From assembly GCF_003144535.1 (NCBI RefSeq), contig NZ_PHFJ01000002.1, positions 1 to 64,000 of the forward strand: 64,000 bases of DNA. Direction: 5' to 3'. The notes beneath the pieces were generated by a model. It was not told the DNA's origin. It ran no database searches and worked only from the letters and a program-made list of their open reading frames with translations. This document shows, one piece after another, positions 8,614-18,165 of this stretch. A program made the position numbers and the translations under genes. The stretch is from Proteus penneri (GTDB lineage Bacteria; Pseudomonadota; Gammaproteobacteria; Enterobacterales; Enterobacteriaceae). Positions within the stretch are counted from its first letter, which is position 1, and each line of letters starts with the position of its first letter.

Positions 8614-10131
8614 TTATTTTCCTGGAGAGAATGGCGGTTTAGCAAACCAAACCACTATCATCATGATAAGGAAAATACCTGCAGCTAACCAGAAAATCTC
8701 ATTGGCTGAAATAATTAATCCTTGTTCTGTAATGGTTTTCGCTAAATAGGCCGATGCCTGTTCATTTGAAAGACCAAGATCATTCATTTGCTGGAATGCC
8801 ATTTGTGAATCAGGATCAAGTGGATTAATTTTTTCTACAAAGGTTTCATGGTGAAGTGATTCTCTTTGTGTCCAAATTGTCGTAGTTAACGATGCACCAA
8901 TTGCCCCTGCCAATGTTCTTAAGAAATTTGAAAGACTTGACGCAGATGCCATTTTTTCTGGGGGTAATCCAGATAATGTCATTGTTGTTAACGGCATAAA
9001 GAAACATGCAACCGCTAAGCCTTGCCAAAATTGAGGCCATGCCACAGTGGCAAAATCCATTCCTGGTTCGAAGGTATAAGCTCGCCAATAAAAACACACA
9101 GAAAATATAATAAAGCTGAAGCTGATGATATAGCGTAAATCTACTTTACCACCAAACTTGCCTATAATCGGTGTGATAATTAAAGGCAATAAACCTACTG
9201 ATGCAGATGCTAATCCAGCCCATGTTGCTGTATAACCAAAGACTTCTTGTAAAAGTAGTGGCAGTAAAACAATGGTACCAAAATAGATCATATAGGCGAG
9301 ACTGAGCGTGACACAACCAATGGTAAAGTTTCGGCTCTTAAAGAGTGAAAGGTCTATCACCGGATGGTCGTCTGTTAACTCCCAAACAATTAAGAAACTA
9401 AGTGCAACCACAGCCACAATGGTGAGGACTATAATTTCTGTTGAGTTAAACCAATCAAGCTCTTTACCCTGATCGAGCATGATTTGTAAAGCACCTATAC
9501 CGATAACAAGTAAAACAAGACCAATGGTATCAATTGGTTTAATTTCGGTTTTTGTTTCTCGCCCAGCTAATGTGTTTGATATACACATGATAATCAACAC
9601 ACCAAATGGGACATTAATAAAGAATATCCATCCCCAGTGATAGTTATCGCTGATATAGCCACCTAAAATAGGTCCTAAAATCGGTGCAACAACTATGGTT
9701 ACTGACCATAGTGCAAGTGCCATATTTCGTTTTGCTGGTGGATAGTTATTCAATAACAGACTTTGTGATAAAGGAATAAGCGGTCCGGCAACTAAACCTT
9801 GAAGCACACGAAAGAAAATCAGCATTTCAAGGCTTTGTGAAATACCACAAAGCCATGAGGTTAACGCAAAAAGTGCCGTTGACCACATAAAGAGTCGAAC
9901 TTCACCAATACGTTTTGCTAACCAACCTGTAATTGGGATAGAAATAGCATTTGCTACACCAAAAGAGGTAATAACCCAAGTCCCCTGTGAGTTAGAGGCA
10001 CCTAAGTTTCCTGCAATAGTTGGAATGGCTACGTTAGCGATTGTAGAATCGAGAACTTGCATAAAGGTGGCCAACGCAAGAGCGATGGTCATTAAGGCAA
10101 GTTTTCCTCCTTGTAATGGCTCTTTAATCAC
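8614..10131 (-). CDS. emrB: Multidrug efflux MFS permease EmrB
   Basis: An inner-membrane proton-driven drug exporter of the DHA2 family with 14 predicted transmembrane segments, 505 residues (E. coli 512). It works with the adaptor EmrA and the outer-membrane channel TolC to expel hydrophobic compounds. Family motifs seen: LDSTIANVAIPTIAGNLG in TM1, GWLAKRIGEVRLF in the loop after TM2, and RVLQGLVAGPLIPLSQSLL in TM4. The start is GTG with GAGGTG just upstream, 15 bases after the emrA stop. It is the last gene of emrRAB, transcribed leftward, as in E. coli. Confidence 0.94.
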   Translation of the reverse strand: MIKEPLQGGKLALMTIALALATFMQVLDSTIANVAIPTIAGNLGASNSQGTWVITSFGVANAISIPITGWLAKRIGEVRLFMWSTALFALTSWLCGISQSLEMLIFFRVLQGLVAGPLIPLSQSLLLNNYPPAKRNMALALWSVTIVVAPILGPILGGYISDNYHWGWIFFINVPFGVLIIMCISNTLAGRETKTEIKPIDTIGLVLLVIGIGALQIMLDQGKELDWFNSTEIIVLTIVAVVALSFLIVWELTDDHPVIDLSLFKSRNFTIGCVTLSLAYMIYFGTIVLLPLLLQEVFGYTATWAGLASASVGLLPLIITPIIGKFGGKVDLRYIISFSFIIFSVCFYWRAYTFEPGMDFATVAWPQFWQGLAVACFFMPLTTMTLSGLPPEKMASASSLSNFLRTLAGAIGASLTTTIWTQRESLHHETFVEKINPLDPDSQMAFQQMNDLGLSNEQASAYLAKTITEQGLIISANEIFWLAAGIFLIMMIVVWFAKPPFSPGK

Positions 10132-10146
10132 CTTTACACCTCGCCT

Positions 10147-11324
10147 TTATTGTCCCGCATTCTGTTCAATAATTTCATTGATCAGTTTATTAATCGCTGA
10201 CATATCAATAGTTAATGCATCAGTATGATAAGCAGGTACTTGGCGTTCACTGTGTGATAATACTTTTCCATCGAGGTTAATTGTATCAACGGTTACTTCA
10301 GAAGAAAGACCAATACGCAGTGGTTTTTCCGCTAACTCTTTTTCATCTAATGAAATACGAACAGGTAAGCGCTGAACAACTTTTATCCAGTTACCACTGG
10401 CATTTTGAGCAGGTAATAATGAGAAAGCACTCCCAGTTCCCATATCTAAACCTAATACAGTGCCATGATAAATCACTTTTTTACCATAAAAGTCAGTTGT
10501 AATTTTGGCTGGTTGGCCGATACGCATATTAGCGAGCTGAGTTTCTTTAAAATTGGCATCAATCCACATACCTGTTACGGGAACAATAGCCATTAAAGGT
10601 TTACCCGGTGCGACTTGTGCACCTACTTGAACGCTACGACGTGAAACATAGCCATCTGTTGGACTTAAAATTTTAGTACGTTCTAAAGCGAGCCATGCAT
10701 TACGAACATCGGTTGATGCTTGTAAAACGGAAGGTTGCTGTGCAATTGGTGTATTTAAGATAATTGCCTGATTAGCATTATATTGCTCTCTTGCAACTTC
10801 TAAAGCAGCCTTTGCAGTGGAAACAGCTTCTCTGGCGTGTTGAAGTTCTTCTTTACCAATCACATTGCGTTCGCCTAAAACTTCACGGCGACGAAGATCA
10901 TTTTGTAATTTAGTGAGCTCTGTTTCGCGCAAAACGATGTTTGCTTTTAATTGGCGACCGTTGATGATTTGTTGATGCATTTGGCGAACACTATTCGCTA
11001 ATGCTGTTTTTGCTTTTTCTAATGCCAGTTTTTCATCACTTGAATCTAATAAAACTAAGGGTTCTCCCGCTTTTACAAAATCGGTGTTATCCACATAAAC
11101 AGTGGTAACAGAACCAGAAATCTGAGGCATTACCATGATTTGATTACCAGTCACATAAGCATTATCTGTCGTTTCATGATGCCTTAGCACCATAAACCAA
11201 TAAGCTGTGTAAGCTATGCCAGCAACAATAAATAAGATAGTTAGAAACAGTAGAACATTTCGGCGAGTTCGTTTTTTATTGCGAATGGGAGCCTGAGGGG
11301 GGTATTTTCCTCATTAACACTCAT
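10147..11324 (-). CDS. emrA: Multidrug efflux adaptor EmrA (apparent frameshift near start)
   Basis: EmrA is the membrane-fusion (HlyD family) subunit linking EmrB to TolC. The intact part (10147-11193) contains the lipoyl/beta-barrel regions and a long coiled coil, with conserved ETTDNAYVTGNQI and IGLSSEVTV. The expected start is the ATG at 11324, preceded by GGAG, giving MSVNEENTP. The tract at 11297-11302 has six C residues on the coding strand, one short of the seven needed to join the frame that encodes QAPIRNKKRTRRNV and the single membrane anchor. As written, translation from 11324 stops early. An internal ATG at 11193 would give a protein without its anchor. With one base restored the protein is 392 residues, matching E. 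coli. A sequencing error or a real mutation is possible. Confidence 0.88.
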
Positions 11325-11363
11325 TTAGAAGATCTCCATAAAACCAGAAAAACATCATTAGAT

Positions 11364-11391
11364 ATGTTTCCAGTATTAAAACTGGAAACAT
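11364..11391. repeat. 11-bp perfect inverted repeat in the emrR-emrA gap
   Basis: ATGTTTCCAGT and its exact complement ACTGGAAACAT flank a six-base loop about 40 bases upstream of the emrA start. There is no long T run next to it, so it is more likely an operator or a leader hairpin than a terminator. Confidence 0.65.
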
Positions 11392-11516
11392 AATTATAAA
11401 GTCAATCTTAGAATAATTATTAGCGTGAGGATAAATTATAAATGCTAATGGGTAAGTATGTTTGCCGATTTATGGCTTAAATAGGATTAGATCAATAAAA
11501 CTATCTATTATGCTAC

Positions 11517-12044
11517 TTATTCACAAGCCTTTTCAGCCAAAGTATCTAATTGTAATAATAGCTTACGCATTAGCGTTTCAAGCTGTCTTTGTTCAGATTG
11601 ATCTAATACAGACCAGATTTGTTTTAAACACTGATGTTGCGGTGGTAATAAGCTATTTAAAAACTCTTCACCAGCATCAGTTAAATGGAGATGTAAACAA
11701 CGACGATCATTATGACTTTCACGGCGTTCAATCCAACCTTGTTTTTCAAGCTCATCAGCAATACGAGTTGCATTTGTTCTTGAAGAGCCTAAAGCCGCAC
11801 TTAATTCTGATGGTTGAATACTACGATTTTCTGTCGTATCTAATATCATTAATGCCATAAATAATGTCTCGTTAATACCCTGAGACTTCAACATATTATT
11901 ACGACTTTCAAGAAGTTTGCTTTGAACATGCATAGAAAGTCGAGTTAACAAAATTTCTTGATAAGGAATATCTTTGTTAAGCGATTTCTGTTGTGTAGCG
12001 CGAGTGTTTAGTAATTCTTCTGTTGGCGTAAATGAGCTTTCCAT
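11517..12044 (-). CDS. emrR: MarR-family repressor EmrR (MprA)
   Basis: A 175-residue transcriptional repressor of the emr operon, released from DNA by many drugs and uncouplers. The winged helix-turn-helix is visible: [23 protein letters not shown] (recognition helix within [13 protein letters not shown]) followed by the wing [17 protein letters not shown]. The region around [19 protein letters not shown] matches E. coli MprA closely. It lies first in the leftward emrR-emrA-emrB operon, with about 190 bases before emrA, and AAGGTG precedes its ATG. Repression of its own operon is expected from the family. Confidence 0.94.
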   Translation of the reverse strand: MESSFTPTEELLNTRATQQKSLNKDIPYQEILLTRLSMHVQSKLLESRNNMLKSQGINETLFMALMILDTTENRSIQPSELSAALGSSRTNATRIADELEKQGWIERRESHNDRRCLHLHLTDAGEEFLNSLLPPQHQCLKQIWSVLDQSEQRQLETLMRKLLLQLDTLAEKACE

Positions 12045-12536
12045 TTTTAGACACCTTGTTAGTTTCGAAAATTAGGATAATGCTGTTATCAACATGTTAA
12101 ATGGTATATTAAACACACAATTTAGCAATTTTTATTATTTATAGTCACTATGTTTTTTTGATTATGTTACCTGATTCATAAATTTTCTGAATGATAACAC
12201 AAAAAAAAAGATAGGTGCTTATCTCTTTGTTATAAGTTAATAAAATCAATTTATCACTTATCTGACAATGAATAGTAGTCTATTTACGAAAAAATGGATC
12301 ATTTTTTACGATAAAACACGTAATAAATTTATTATCACTACCAATGGTTGTTATGTTTATGATATCGAAATGAAATTATTTATATAGTGCTTTATTGGGA
12401 AGATTGATATAATTTTCTTAATAAAGAATAGGATGATGATATACATTAATAGTAATCACGCTGTTAAAACATTCATATTTTATTCTGATTAGAGTAGGAT
12501 TGAAGAAATAATATAACCCATCCTTGGGTCTGAAAA
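12045..12536. other. AT-rich intergenic region upstream of emrR
   Basis: About 490 bases without a credible reading frame. It must hold the emrR promoter. A small hairpin ACCCA-TCCT-TGGGT (12516-12529) lies just after the MFS gene at 12537 and may end that transcript, but it lacks a clear T run. Nothing else was recognised. Confidence 0.5.
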
Positions 12537-13754
12537 TTATTCAGTGTGGATTATTGGATCATTTTTATAACCTAAAAACCAAACAATAAGACCAATAACA
12601 CCAATGACTAATCCAGCGATAGAAACGCCTGTCCATCCATATTGATGATAAGCATAGCCCGATAGTAAAGATCCTAATGCACCACCGATAAAATAGCTTG
12701 TCATATAAGCGGCAGTTAGGCGGTTTCTAGCATCCGGTAAAATACGATATATGGTACTCTGATTGGTGACATGAACACCTTGAACCGCTAAGTCTAGCAG
12801 GACAACGCCAATAATAAAGCTGATGAGCCCAATCCAGTGATAATAAGGTGCAATAACGATAAAACCCCAAGAAAGAAAGAGGATGACTAATCCCACGGTA
12901 GTCGTTTTCTTGCCTTTTCCTTTATCAACTAATACACCCGCTTTACCCGCCATCAATGCACCTGCGGCGCCTACAAGACCAAATAAACCAATCACAGCAT
13001 CTGAGTAATTAAAAGGATCAGAAGCCAATAAAAAAGCCATTGAAGTCCATAATAAACCAAAGTGAGCAAAAATAAGTGCACCAACTAATGAGCGAGTCCT
13101 TAACACGGGCGTTGTTGCAAATAATTTGAAAATAGAGCCTAGCAATTGGAAATAATTTAAGTCAGTTTCACTTTTATAAGTGGGTAAACAGCGCCATAAA
13201 GTGATCGCTAAAATGGCCAGAAAAATACTTGCCACCCAGAAAATACCCTGCCAATTAGTAAATGATGCCATTAACCCAGATGCAGTTCTCGCCAGTAAGA
13301 TCCCGAGTAAAAGACCACTCATAATCGTTCCGACGGCTTTTCCTCTTTGATGTGGCGCGGCAAGCGTAGCAGCAAAAGGAACAAGAATTTGAGCCACAAC
13401 GGAGAACATACCTGAGAGCGCCGTTCCTATTAACATCACCCAAATATTAGATGCCATAGCGGTAATCAATAGACCACTCGCTGAAATTAATGTCATGGTA
13501 ATAATGAGTGAGCGACGTTCAAAAATATCGCCAAGAGGCACTAATAACATTAACCCTATGGCATAACTGAATTGCGCTGTAGTGACAATAAATCCGGCCA
13601 AAGTAGCCGATATGTGGAAATAGTTTGCGATTGAATCAAGTAGAGGTTGTGCGTAGTAGTTACTGGCAACAACCATGCCTGTGGCAACCGCCATAAGTAA
13701 AATAAGACTTTTACTTAGTGATGTTTGTGGTGCGGTGTTTTCCATAATACTCAT
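12537..13754 (-). CDS. MFS transporter, YgaY-like (DHA1 family)
   Basis: A 405-residue membrane protein with about 12 hydrophobic segments, which fits a major facilitator superfamily drug or metabolite exporter. The loop after TM2 carries the family motif as PLGDIFERRSLI, and PHQRGKAVGTIMSGLLLGILLAR resembles the motif of TM5 exporters. The position next to the emr operon and the proU block matches ygaY of E. coli, which is a pseudogene in K-12; here the frame is complete. The substrate is unknown. A second Met (13745) has GAG nearby and could be the true start. Confidence 0.82.
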   Translation of the reverse strand: MSIMENTAPQTSLSKSLILLMAVATGMVVASNYYAQPLLDSIANYFHISATLAGFIVTTAQFSYAIGLMLLVPLGDIFERRSLIITMTLISASGLLITAMASNIWVMLIGTALSGMFSVVAQILVPFAATLAAPHQRGKAVGTIMSGLLLGILLARTASGLMASFTNWQGIFWVASIFLAILAITLWRCLPTYKSETDLNYFQLLGSIFKLFATTPVLRTRSLVGALIFAHFGLLWTSMAFLLASDPFNYSDAVIGLFGLVGAAGALMAGKAGVLVDKGKGKKTTTVGLVILFLSWGFIVIAPYYHWIGLISFIIGVVLLDLAVQGVHVTNQSTIYRILPDARNRLTAAYMTSYFIGGALGSLLSGYAYHQYGWTGVSIAGLVIGVIGLIVWFLGYKNDPIIHTE

Positions 13755-13913
13755 AACGAATCATTTGTAAGGTAAATGATAGTAACATGAGTCATTTTTT
13801 TGGGAAAAGAATTACTGTGATAGAAATGTTCAATTAATTTGATATAAACCTTTTATATTTAATTGTTATAACATATTGTTTTATATGCTAAATAAGGTTA
13901 TTAACTGGACATT

Positions 13914-14321
13914 CTAATAACTAAAAAACGTAAAAAAGAGCATCGTCAAACACCATATCCATTGAACTGAAATACCAATCACGGCAAAAGAAAACAGACG
14001 TTTAGTTCCCAACCAGCGGGCTTCCATTGTCTGTTTTTTCGGGCGTTTAGGAAATAATGTAGAGAGACTTTCATCAAAGCTAATATTGTCTTGATAGCGA
14101 TAAAGAGCTTGAAAAAAATGACTATCAAGCCATAAACGAAAAAGATGATATTGCGTAAATAAAAATAAAAGAGAAGCACCAAAGAATGCTAATTTATTGT
14201 GAAAGTGAAGGCTAAAAACAGGCCATGTGTTTATATAAGGTAACAGTGATAACAGCAGTAAATAACGCCAACTTTGGGTTAAAGATACAATGACTTTACC
14301 GCTAGTTTTTGTTGTCAGCAT
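13914..14321 (-). CDS. Small membrane protein of the ynb-like operon, unknown function
   Basis: A 135-residue protein I do not recognise. It has two or three hydrophobic segments at the N-terminal half (RYLLLLSLLPYI, then KLAFFGASLLFLFTQYHLF), a polar stretch with DESLSTLFPKRPKKQ, and a C-terminal hydrophobic segment ending in FFTFFSY. The start overlaps the end of the phosphatase gene by 20 bases and has GAGGT five bases upstream, so it is translated as the last gene of the same operon. Its job is probably linked to the lipid chemistry of that operon. Confidence 0.72.
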   Translation of the reverse strand: MLTTKTSGKVIVSLTQSWRYLLLLSLLPYINTWPVFSLHFHNKLAFFGASLLFLFTQYHLFRLWLDSHFFQALYRYQDNISFDESLSTLFPKRPKKQTMEARWLGTKRLFSFAVIGISVQWIWCLTMLFFTFFSY

Positions 14322-15663
14322 CGTTACCTCGTGATCTATTTTGTTGGAAACGTGAATACCACATTTGTAATGCCTCTTGTGTTTCTAGATTTAAAATCAC
14401 TTGAGGGCGAGTTTGATACACTTGTTTTATTGCGTCTTGTAAAGTATTTACTGTGCCAGTATAAACGAGCCATGCAACGGCAATAGTTGCACTGCGTGAA
14501 TAGCCTAATTTGCAATGAATATAAACAGTACCTGCTTGATTGAGTTGCTCCATTGATAACATTGCTTTGTTAATATCATCTGGAGATAAAGGTAATAAAT
14601 CAATTTGAGGCTGTGCTAAATAAAGTTTATTTTGACTAAACTTATTTTTTGGCCATTCACAAGTTAAATCAAAGACAGCGTTTGCTTTTAATTTATAAAG
14701 AGGGCGTCCACCTAATAAAATACCTTCAGTGACTAAACTCGGTGTTTGGCACTGTTTTAAATAATAACGATAAGTACACCACGCAAAGAAGCGATAAGGT
14801 AATAGGATTATCTGTGCAGAAAGAGGGACTTCACCTTGCGCATTTTTTTGAAAAATAGAAGCTCCAGCACCTAAATAGCCTAACGTTACAAAAGTTAATG
14901 TGATTGCTGGCCATAGAAAGATCCAAAAGAATCCTTGCAAACCAAAAGATAACAGATAAAACACCATTGCGGATAACGCATAGTTTTTACCAATACGCAA
15001 ACTACGTTTGCTACCAGTAAAATGCCATTTCCAACGCGAATTTATTGGTAATAAATAGCAAATAAATACGCCGACACCAAAACCCGTAATAATATCAATA
15101 AAGTGATGTTGCCACGTTGTTAGTACAGACACAGCAATAAGCAATGACCATAAATTTAAAAGCCATTGCCATGATTTTGGCGTATGAGCACGGAAACGTA
15201 ACCAAATAATCCACAATAAAATAATATGTAAAGAAGGGGCTTGGTTATAAGGTAAATCGAACCCCTCTAATTGGGTAAATAACCAGCCAGAAACCCCTTC
15301 TGTTGTTGGGCGAATAAAGCTAAATTTTAAAGGGAATAATAAAAAACCAGCACAAGCAATAAGCGAGGCAACAATTAAACGTAGCCCATGTATAAATTGT
15401 TCTTTTAGCGTTGTACAAATAATCAGTGAAATACCATAGGCAATATTTACACTCCAATAAGGAATGATTGTCCAGGGTAAAAAGGGGATTGCTTTTTCCC
15501 ACGAATAAACAAAAGAAGGAACATCAGATAAAGTGGAAGTATAAGTGTTAACTTGCATATAAGTTAAATAGAAAAATGGGGCAAGAAATAACAGCCATAC
15601 AATACCAGCGAGCCAGATACTTTTTCTTGATGATATTATTTGAGAGTGTTGGTTTCCCCCCAT
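14302..15663 (-). CDS. ynbD: YnbD-like PAP2 and dual-specificity phosphatase fusion
   Basis: A 453-residue inner-membrane protein with two phosphatase parts. The N-terminal two thirds have many hydrophobic segments and PAP2 motifs: FIRPTTEG, APSLH, and WQHHFIDIITG. The C-terminal domain is a cytoplasmic protein-tyrosine/dual-specificity phosphatase with the P-loop HCKLGYSRS (Cys384, Arg390). The same fusion is found in E. coli YnbD. Substrates are unknown; a lipid phosphate is the simplest idea. AAGGG lies eight bases before the ATG. It follows ynbC by 100 bases and overlaps the next small membrane-protein gene. Confidence 0.85.
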   Translation of the reverse strand: MGGNQHSQIISSRKSIWLAGIVWLLFLAPFFYLTYMQVNTYTSTLSDVPSFVYSWEKAIPFLPWTIIPYWSVNIAYGISLIICTTLKEQFIHGLRLIVASLIACAGFLLFPLKFSFIRPTTEGVSGWLFTQLEGFDLPYNQAPSLHIILLWIIWLRFRAHTPKSWQWLLNLWSLLIAVSVLTTWQHHFIDIITGFGVGVFICYLLPINSRWKWHFTGSKRSLRIGKNYALSAMVFYLLSFGLQGFFWIFLWPAITLTFVTLGYLGAGASIFQKNAQGEVPLSAQIILLPYRFFAWCTYRYYLKQCQTPSLVTEGILLGGRPLYKLKANAVFDLTCEWPKNKFSQNKLYLAQPQIDLLPLSPDDINKAMLSMEQLNQAGTVYIHCKLGYSRSATIAVAWLVYTGTVNTLQDAIKQVYQTRPQVILNLETQEALQMWYSRFQQNRSRGNDADNKN

Positions 15664-15763
15664 ACAAAGATCCCTTTATTTGTTTATGTTTTTTTACAAG
15701 GACTTAAAGCTACCGCTATACAGTGACATAGAGTGATAGCCCTGTTATTGGTAGTGTATTCTA

Positions 15764-17533
15764 TTAGCGACGTTTTGCTATCGATACACTAAAAATCCCC
15801 CAATGATCAATTTGTTGATCTAACTTTTCAAATCCCGCTTCATTGACTAAAGCATCCATTTCACCTTGACTACGGCAACGCATGATCCAAGGTTGTCCGT
15901 TTTGGTGACTTGGTAATACGCGCGCAATCATTTCAAGTTGAGGGTGCCAAGGTTGACAGGTATAAATCAATAAGCCACCACTTGGAATGGCTAGCGAAAG
16001 TCCTTTTAAAGACTCTTTTAGCAGATGGTTTTCAGGGAATAATTCATAAAGTCCACTGACAATACCCAAAGTGGGTGAAGGTGAAACAGCACTCAAACTT
16101 TCTGCATCAAAAGCGTTACCTTCTTCAAAACGCACTTTGTCTTCTAAATGGCGTTCTTTAATGGCAAGTCGGCCTTGTTCAACATTAATCGGGCTATAGT
16201 CGCGCATTAAAATTGAATCGACCTTACCATAGTCATTAACCGCATCAAAAATATAACGGCCTTGTCCTGCAGCAATATCCATAATATGTACTGGCATATT
16301 ATTTTGTGTTAATTGGCGAATAGCGTATCTGATCGTATTTTCAATATTGATTTTACGTTGGCGAATACCTTGCCAACCAATACTGTTTAAATATTGTTTA
16401 TCAATGATACGACCAAATAAGCCTTTTCCCTGAGGTTGATTACGGTAGACATAATCCAGAGTCGATCCAGAATCAAAACCCTTATCGTAACCCAGAGCAA
16501 CCCCTTCAGACGCTTTACCTAACGTGCTCATAGAACGGCTAATTAATTTATAATAAAGTTTTTTTGGACAATATTTAGGAAGAGGGGTCTGTAATGCGCG
16601 ATAAACATCAGCACTATGGCTCCATATATCTTCATTTTGATAATCGTGTTGATAAAGCGGTTGTGCAAACAATGTTTCAATAAAGTGACGCATTTTATTG
16701 ATGGGGATTGCTCTGTCTTTCTCGCCCAATGTATCGTGGTAAAAACCAGGTAAAACATGCTTTTCTTTAATAGAGGTATTTAAACGTTCATAGAAAAGAT
16801 GTTGAGGTTTGGCGTGAACTACATGATCATTACCTGAAATAAATAATTGTGTTGGTAAAGTAATCGCACTTGCATCTTCAACCACGCGATCGGCCGTTTT
16901 ATAAAGTTCTAATAAAATATTGACGGCAATAGGGCGAGTGATTAGCGAGTCTTGATTAAAAGAGTCGATACGACTTTGGTCATGGGTTAAGTATTTGGCT
17001 TTCACATATGAATTGACGTAAAAAAGGCCCCGAATTTTTTGCATTAAGGCGAGGCCGGTGCGTGCAAAAGGAACATATAACTTCACTTTAAATGCAGGAG
17101 AAGCTAACACCATACCACGGATCTTCGGGGCATAATCGTGTACCCAACCAGTAACTAAAACAGCACCGACACTTTGACCAACAACCAGAATATTCTCCAT
17201 TGGAATACTATAGTTAGACGAAACGTAATGAACGAATTCGTCTATATCTTTTATTGATGTTCCCATTGATGGACTATAACCGCGAGCACCTTCATTTTTA
17301 CCATGTCCACGAGCATCCCAAGCAAACATTGAAAAATCAGGAAGATCTAATTCATCAACTAGATGAGAAACACGCCCCGAATGTTCATGACCTCGGTGAA
17401 ATAAAATAATTGCTTTTGATTCAGTGGTGATTTGAGCAGGCCAATGGCGATAATACAACGGTGTCTTATCGCTGGTGGTAAATTCAGACTCAATCATATT
17501 CCTTTGAGTTTGATATTGCGGTTGTTGATTCAT
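15764..17533 (-). CDS. ynbC: YnbC-like alpha/beta hydrolase and methyltransferase fusion
   Basis: A 589-residue two-domain protein. Residues 15-290 form a monoacylglycerol-lipase-like serine hydrolase: the nucleophile elbow is GQSVG (Ser121), the acid is likely in ISGNDHVVHA, and the base in GFYHDTLGE. Residues about 360-585 form a class I SAM-dependent methyltransferase with motif I as MDIAAGQGRY. The same fusion exists in E. coli YnbC (about 585 residues), whose role is not known. It overlaps the ynbA stop by four bases (ATGA), so the two are translationally coupled. There is no signal peptide; the protein is expected in the cytoplasm at the membrane face. Confidence 0.87.
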   Translation of the reverse strand: MNQQPQYQTQRNMIESEFTTSDKTPLYYRHWPAQITTESKAIILFHRGHEHSGRVSHLVDELDLPDFSMFAWDARGHGKNEGARGYSPSMGTSIKDIDEFVHYVSSNYSIPMENILVVGQSVGAVLVTGWVHDYAPKIRGMVLASPAFKVKLYVPFARTGLALMQKIRGLFYVNSYVKAKYLTHDQSRIDSFNQDSLITRPIAVNILLELYKTADRVVEDASAITLPTQLFISGNDHVVHAKPQHLFYERLNTSIKEKHVLPGFYHDTLGEKDRAIPINKMRHFIETLFAQPLYQHDYQNEDIWSHSADVYRALQTPLPKYCPKKLYYKLISRSMSTLGKASEGVALGYDKGFDSGSTLDYVYRNQPQGKGLFGRIIDKQYLNSIGWQGIRQRKINIENTIRYAIRQLTQNNMPVHIMDIAAGQGRYIFDAVNDYGKVDSILMRDYSPINVEQGRLAIKERHLEDKVRFEEGNAFDAESLSAVSPSPTLGIVSGLYELFPENHLLKESLKGLSLAIPSGGLLIYTCQPWHPQLEMIARVLPSHQNGQPWIMRCRSQGEMDALVNEAGFEKLDQQIDHWGIFSVSIAKRR

Positions 17534-18165
17534 AACGATGTATCCTTATCTTTATCTGTCATCGTTGCTTCTTTTAGTGCTCGATGAATACGGTGATAAC
17601 AAGTCAACAAAAGTAATAAATTAATAATAATAAAAAGATAATGTATGTTTTCTGATAATGTCAGTGAGGGGAATATTCCGATAAAAAGCGCAATAGTACC
17701 GAAAATAAAGGCTCTATCACTTTTTCCCATGGGGCCATCATAACGACGAGACGCATGAATAGTTTGGGCAAGAACACCTAAAAACTCAGTCATTATCATT
17801 AAAAAAAGTGCCAGCATGATCCACCAGTAGGCCTGTGGAAAAATAAAAGCAAAAGGTAAATAGAGTGCAATGTCTGAAATAACATCGCTAGCTTCGTTTA
17901 ATATCGCGCCAAGCGCACTTTTTTGATTATGTTCTCGCGCAAGCATGCCATCAATGGCATTAAGCGCCATCCGAAAAAAGAGGACAAAAGGGAGTAATAA
18001 AAATAAACGAGGGGAAGGATGAAGCAAAAGTAGTCCACCAACGGCAATGGATAAGAGTAAGGCAGAAAGTGTAACTTGATTTGCGGTGATCCCTTTTTTA
18101 AATAATTGTTTTACATAAGGGCGCAATAGAGATTGAAATTTGGGTTTTAAGTCATAAATTGTCAT
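17530..18165 (-). CDS. ynbA: YnbA-like CDP-alcohol phosphatidyltransferase with altered motif
   Basis: A 211-residue membrane protein with about six hydrophobic segments, which fits the CDP-alcohol phosphatidyltransferase family (PgsA and relatives). These enzymes move a phosphatidyl group from CDP-diacylglycerol to an alcohol. The usual motif has four Asp residues. Here it reads N69-x2-D72-G-x2-A-R-x8-G86-x3-N90-x3-D94, so the first and third Asp are Asn. The gene is first in a leftward operon with ynbC, ynbD and a small membrane protein. The E. coli cluster also has ynbB (a CDP-diacylglycerol synthase-like gene), which is absent here. Substrate unknown. Confidence 0.84.
   Translation of the reverse strand: MTIYDLKPKFQSLLRPYVKQLFKKGITANQVTLSALLLSIAVGGLLLLHPSPRLFLLLPFVLFFRMALNAIDGMLAREHNQKSALGAILNEASDVISDIALYLPFAFIFPQAYWWIMLALFLMIMTEFLGVLAQTIHASRRYDGPMGKSDRAFIFGTIALFIGIFPSLTLSENIHYLFIIINLLLLLTCYHRIHRALKEATMTDKDKDTSL

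Noticed and set aside
11462-11860. 132-residue plus-strand frame opposite emrR
   Set aside because: It lies antisense to the emrR repressor gene, shows no family features, and lacks a ribosome site.
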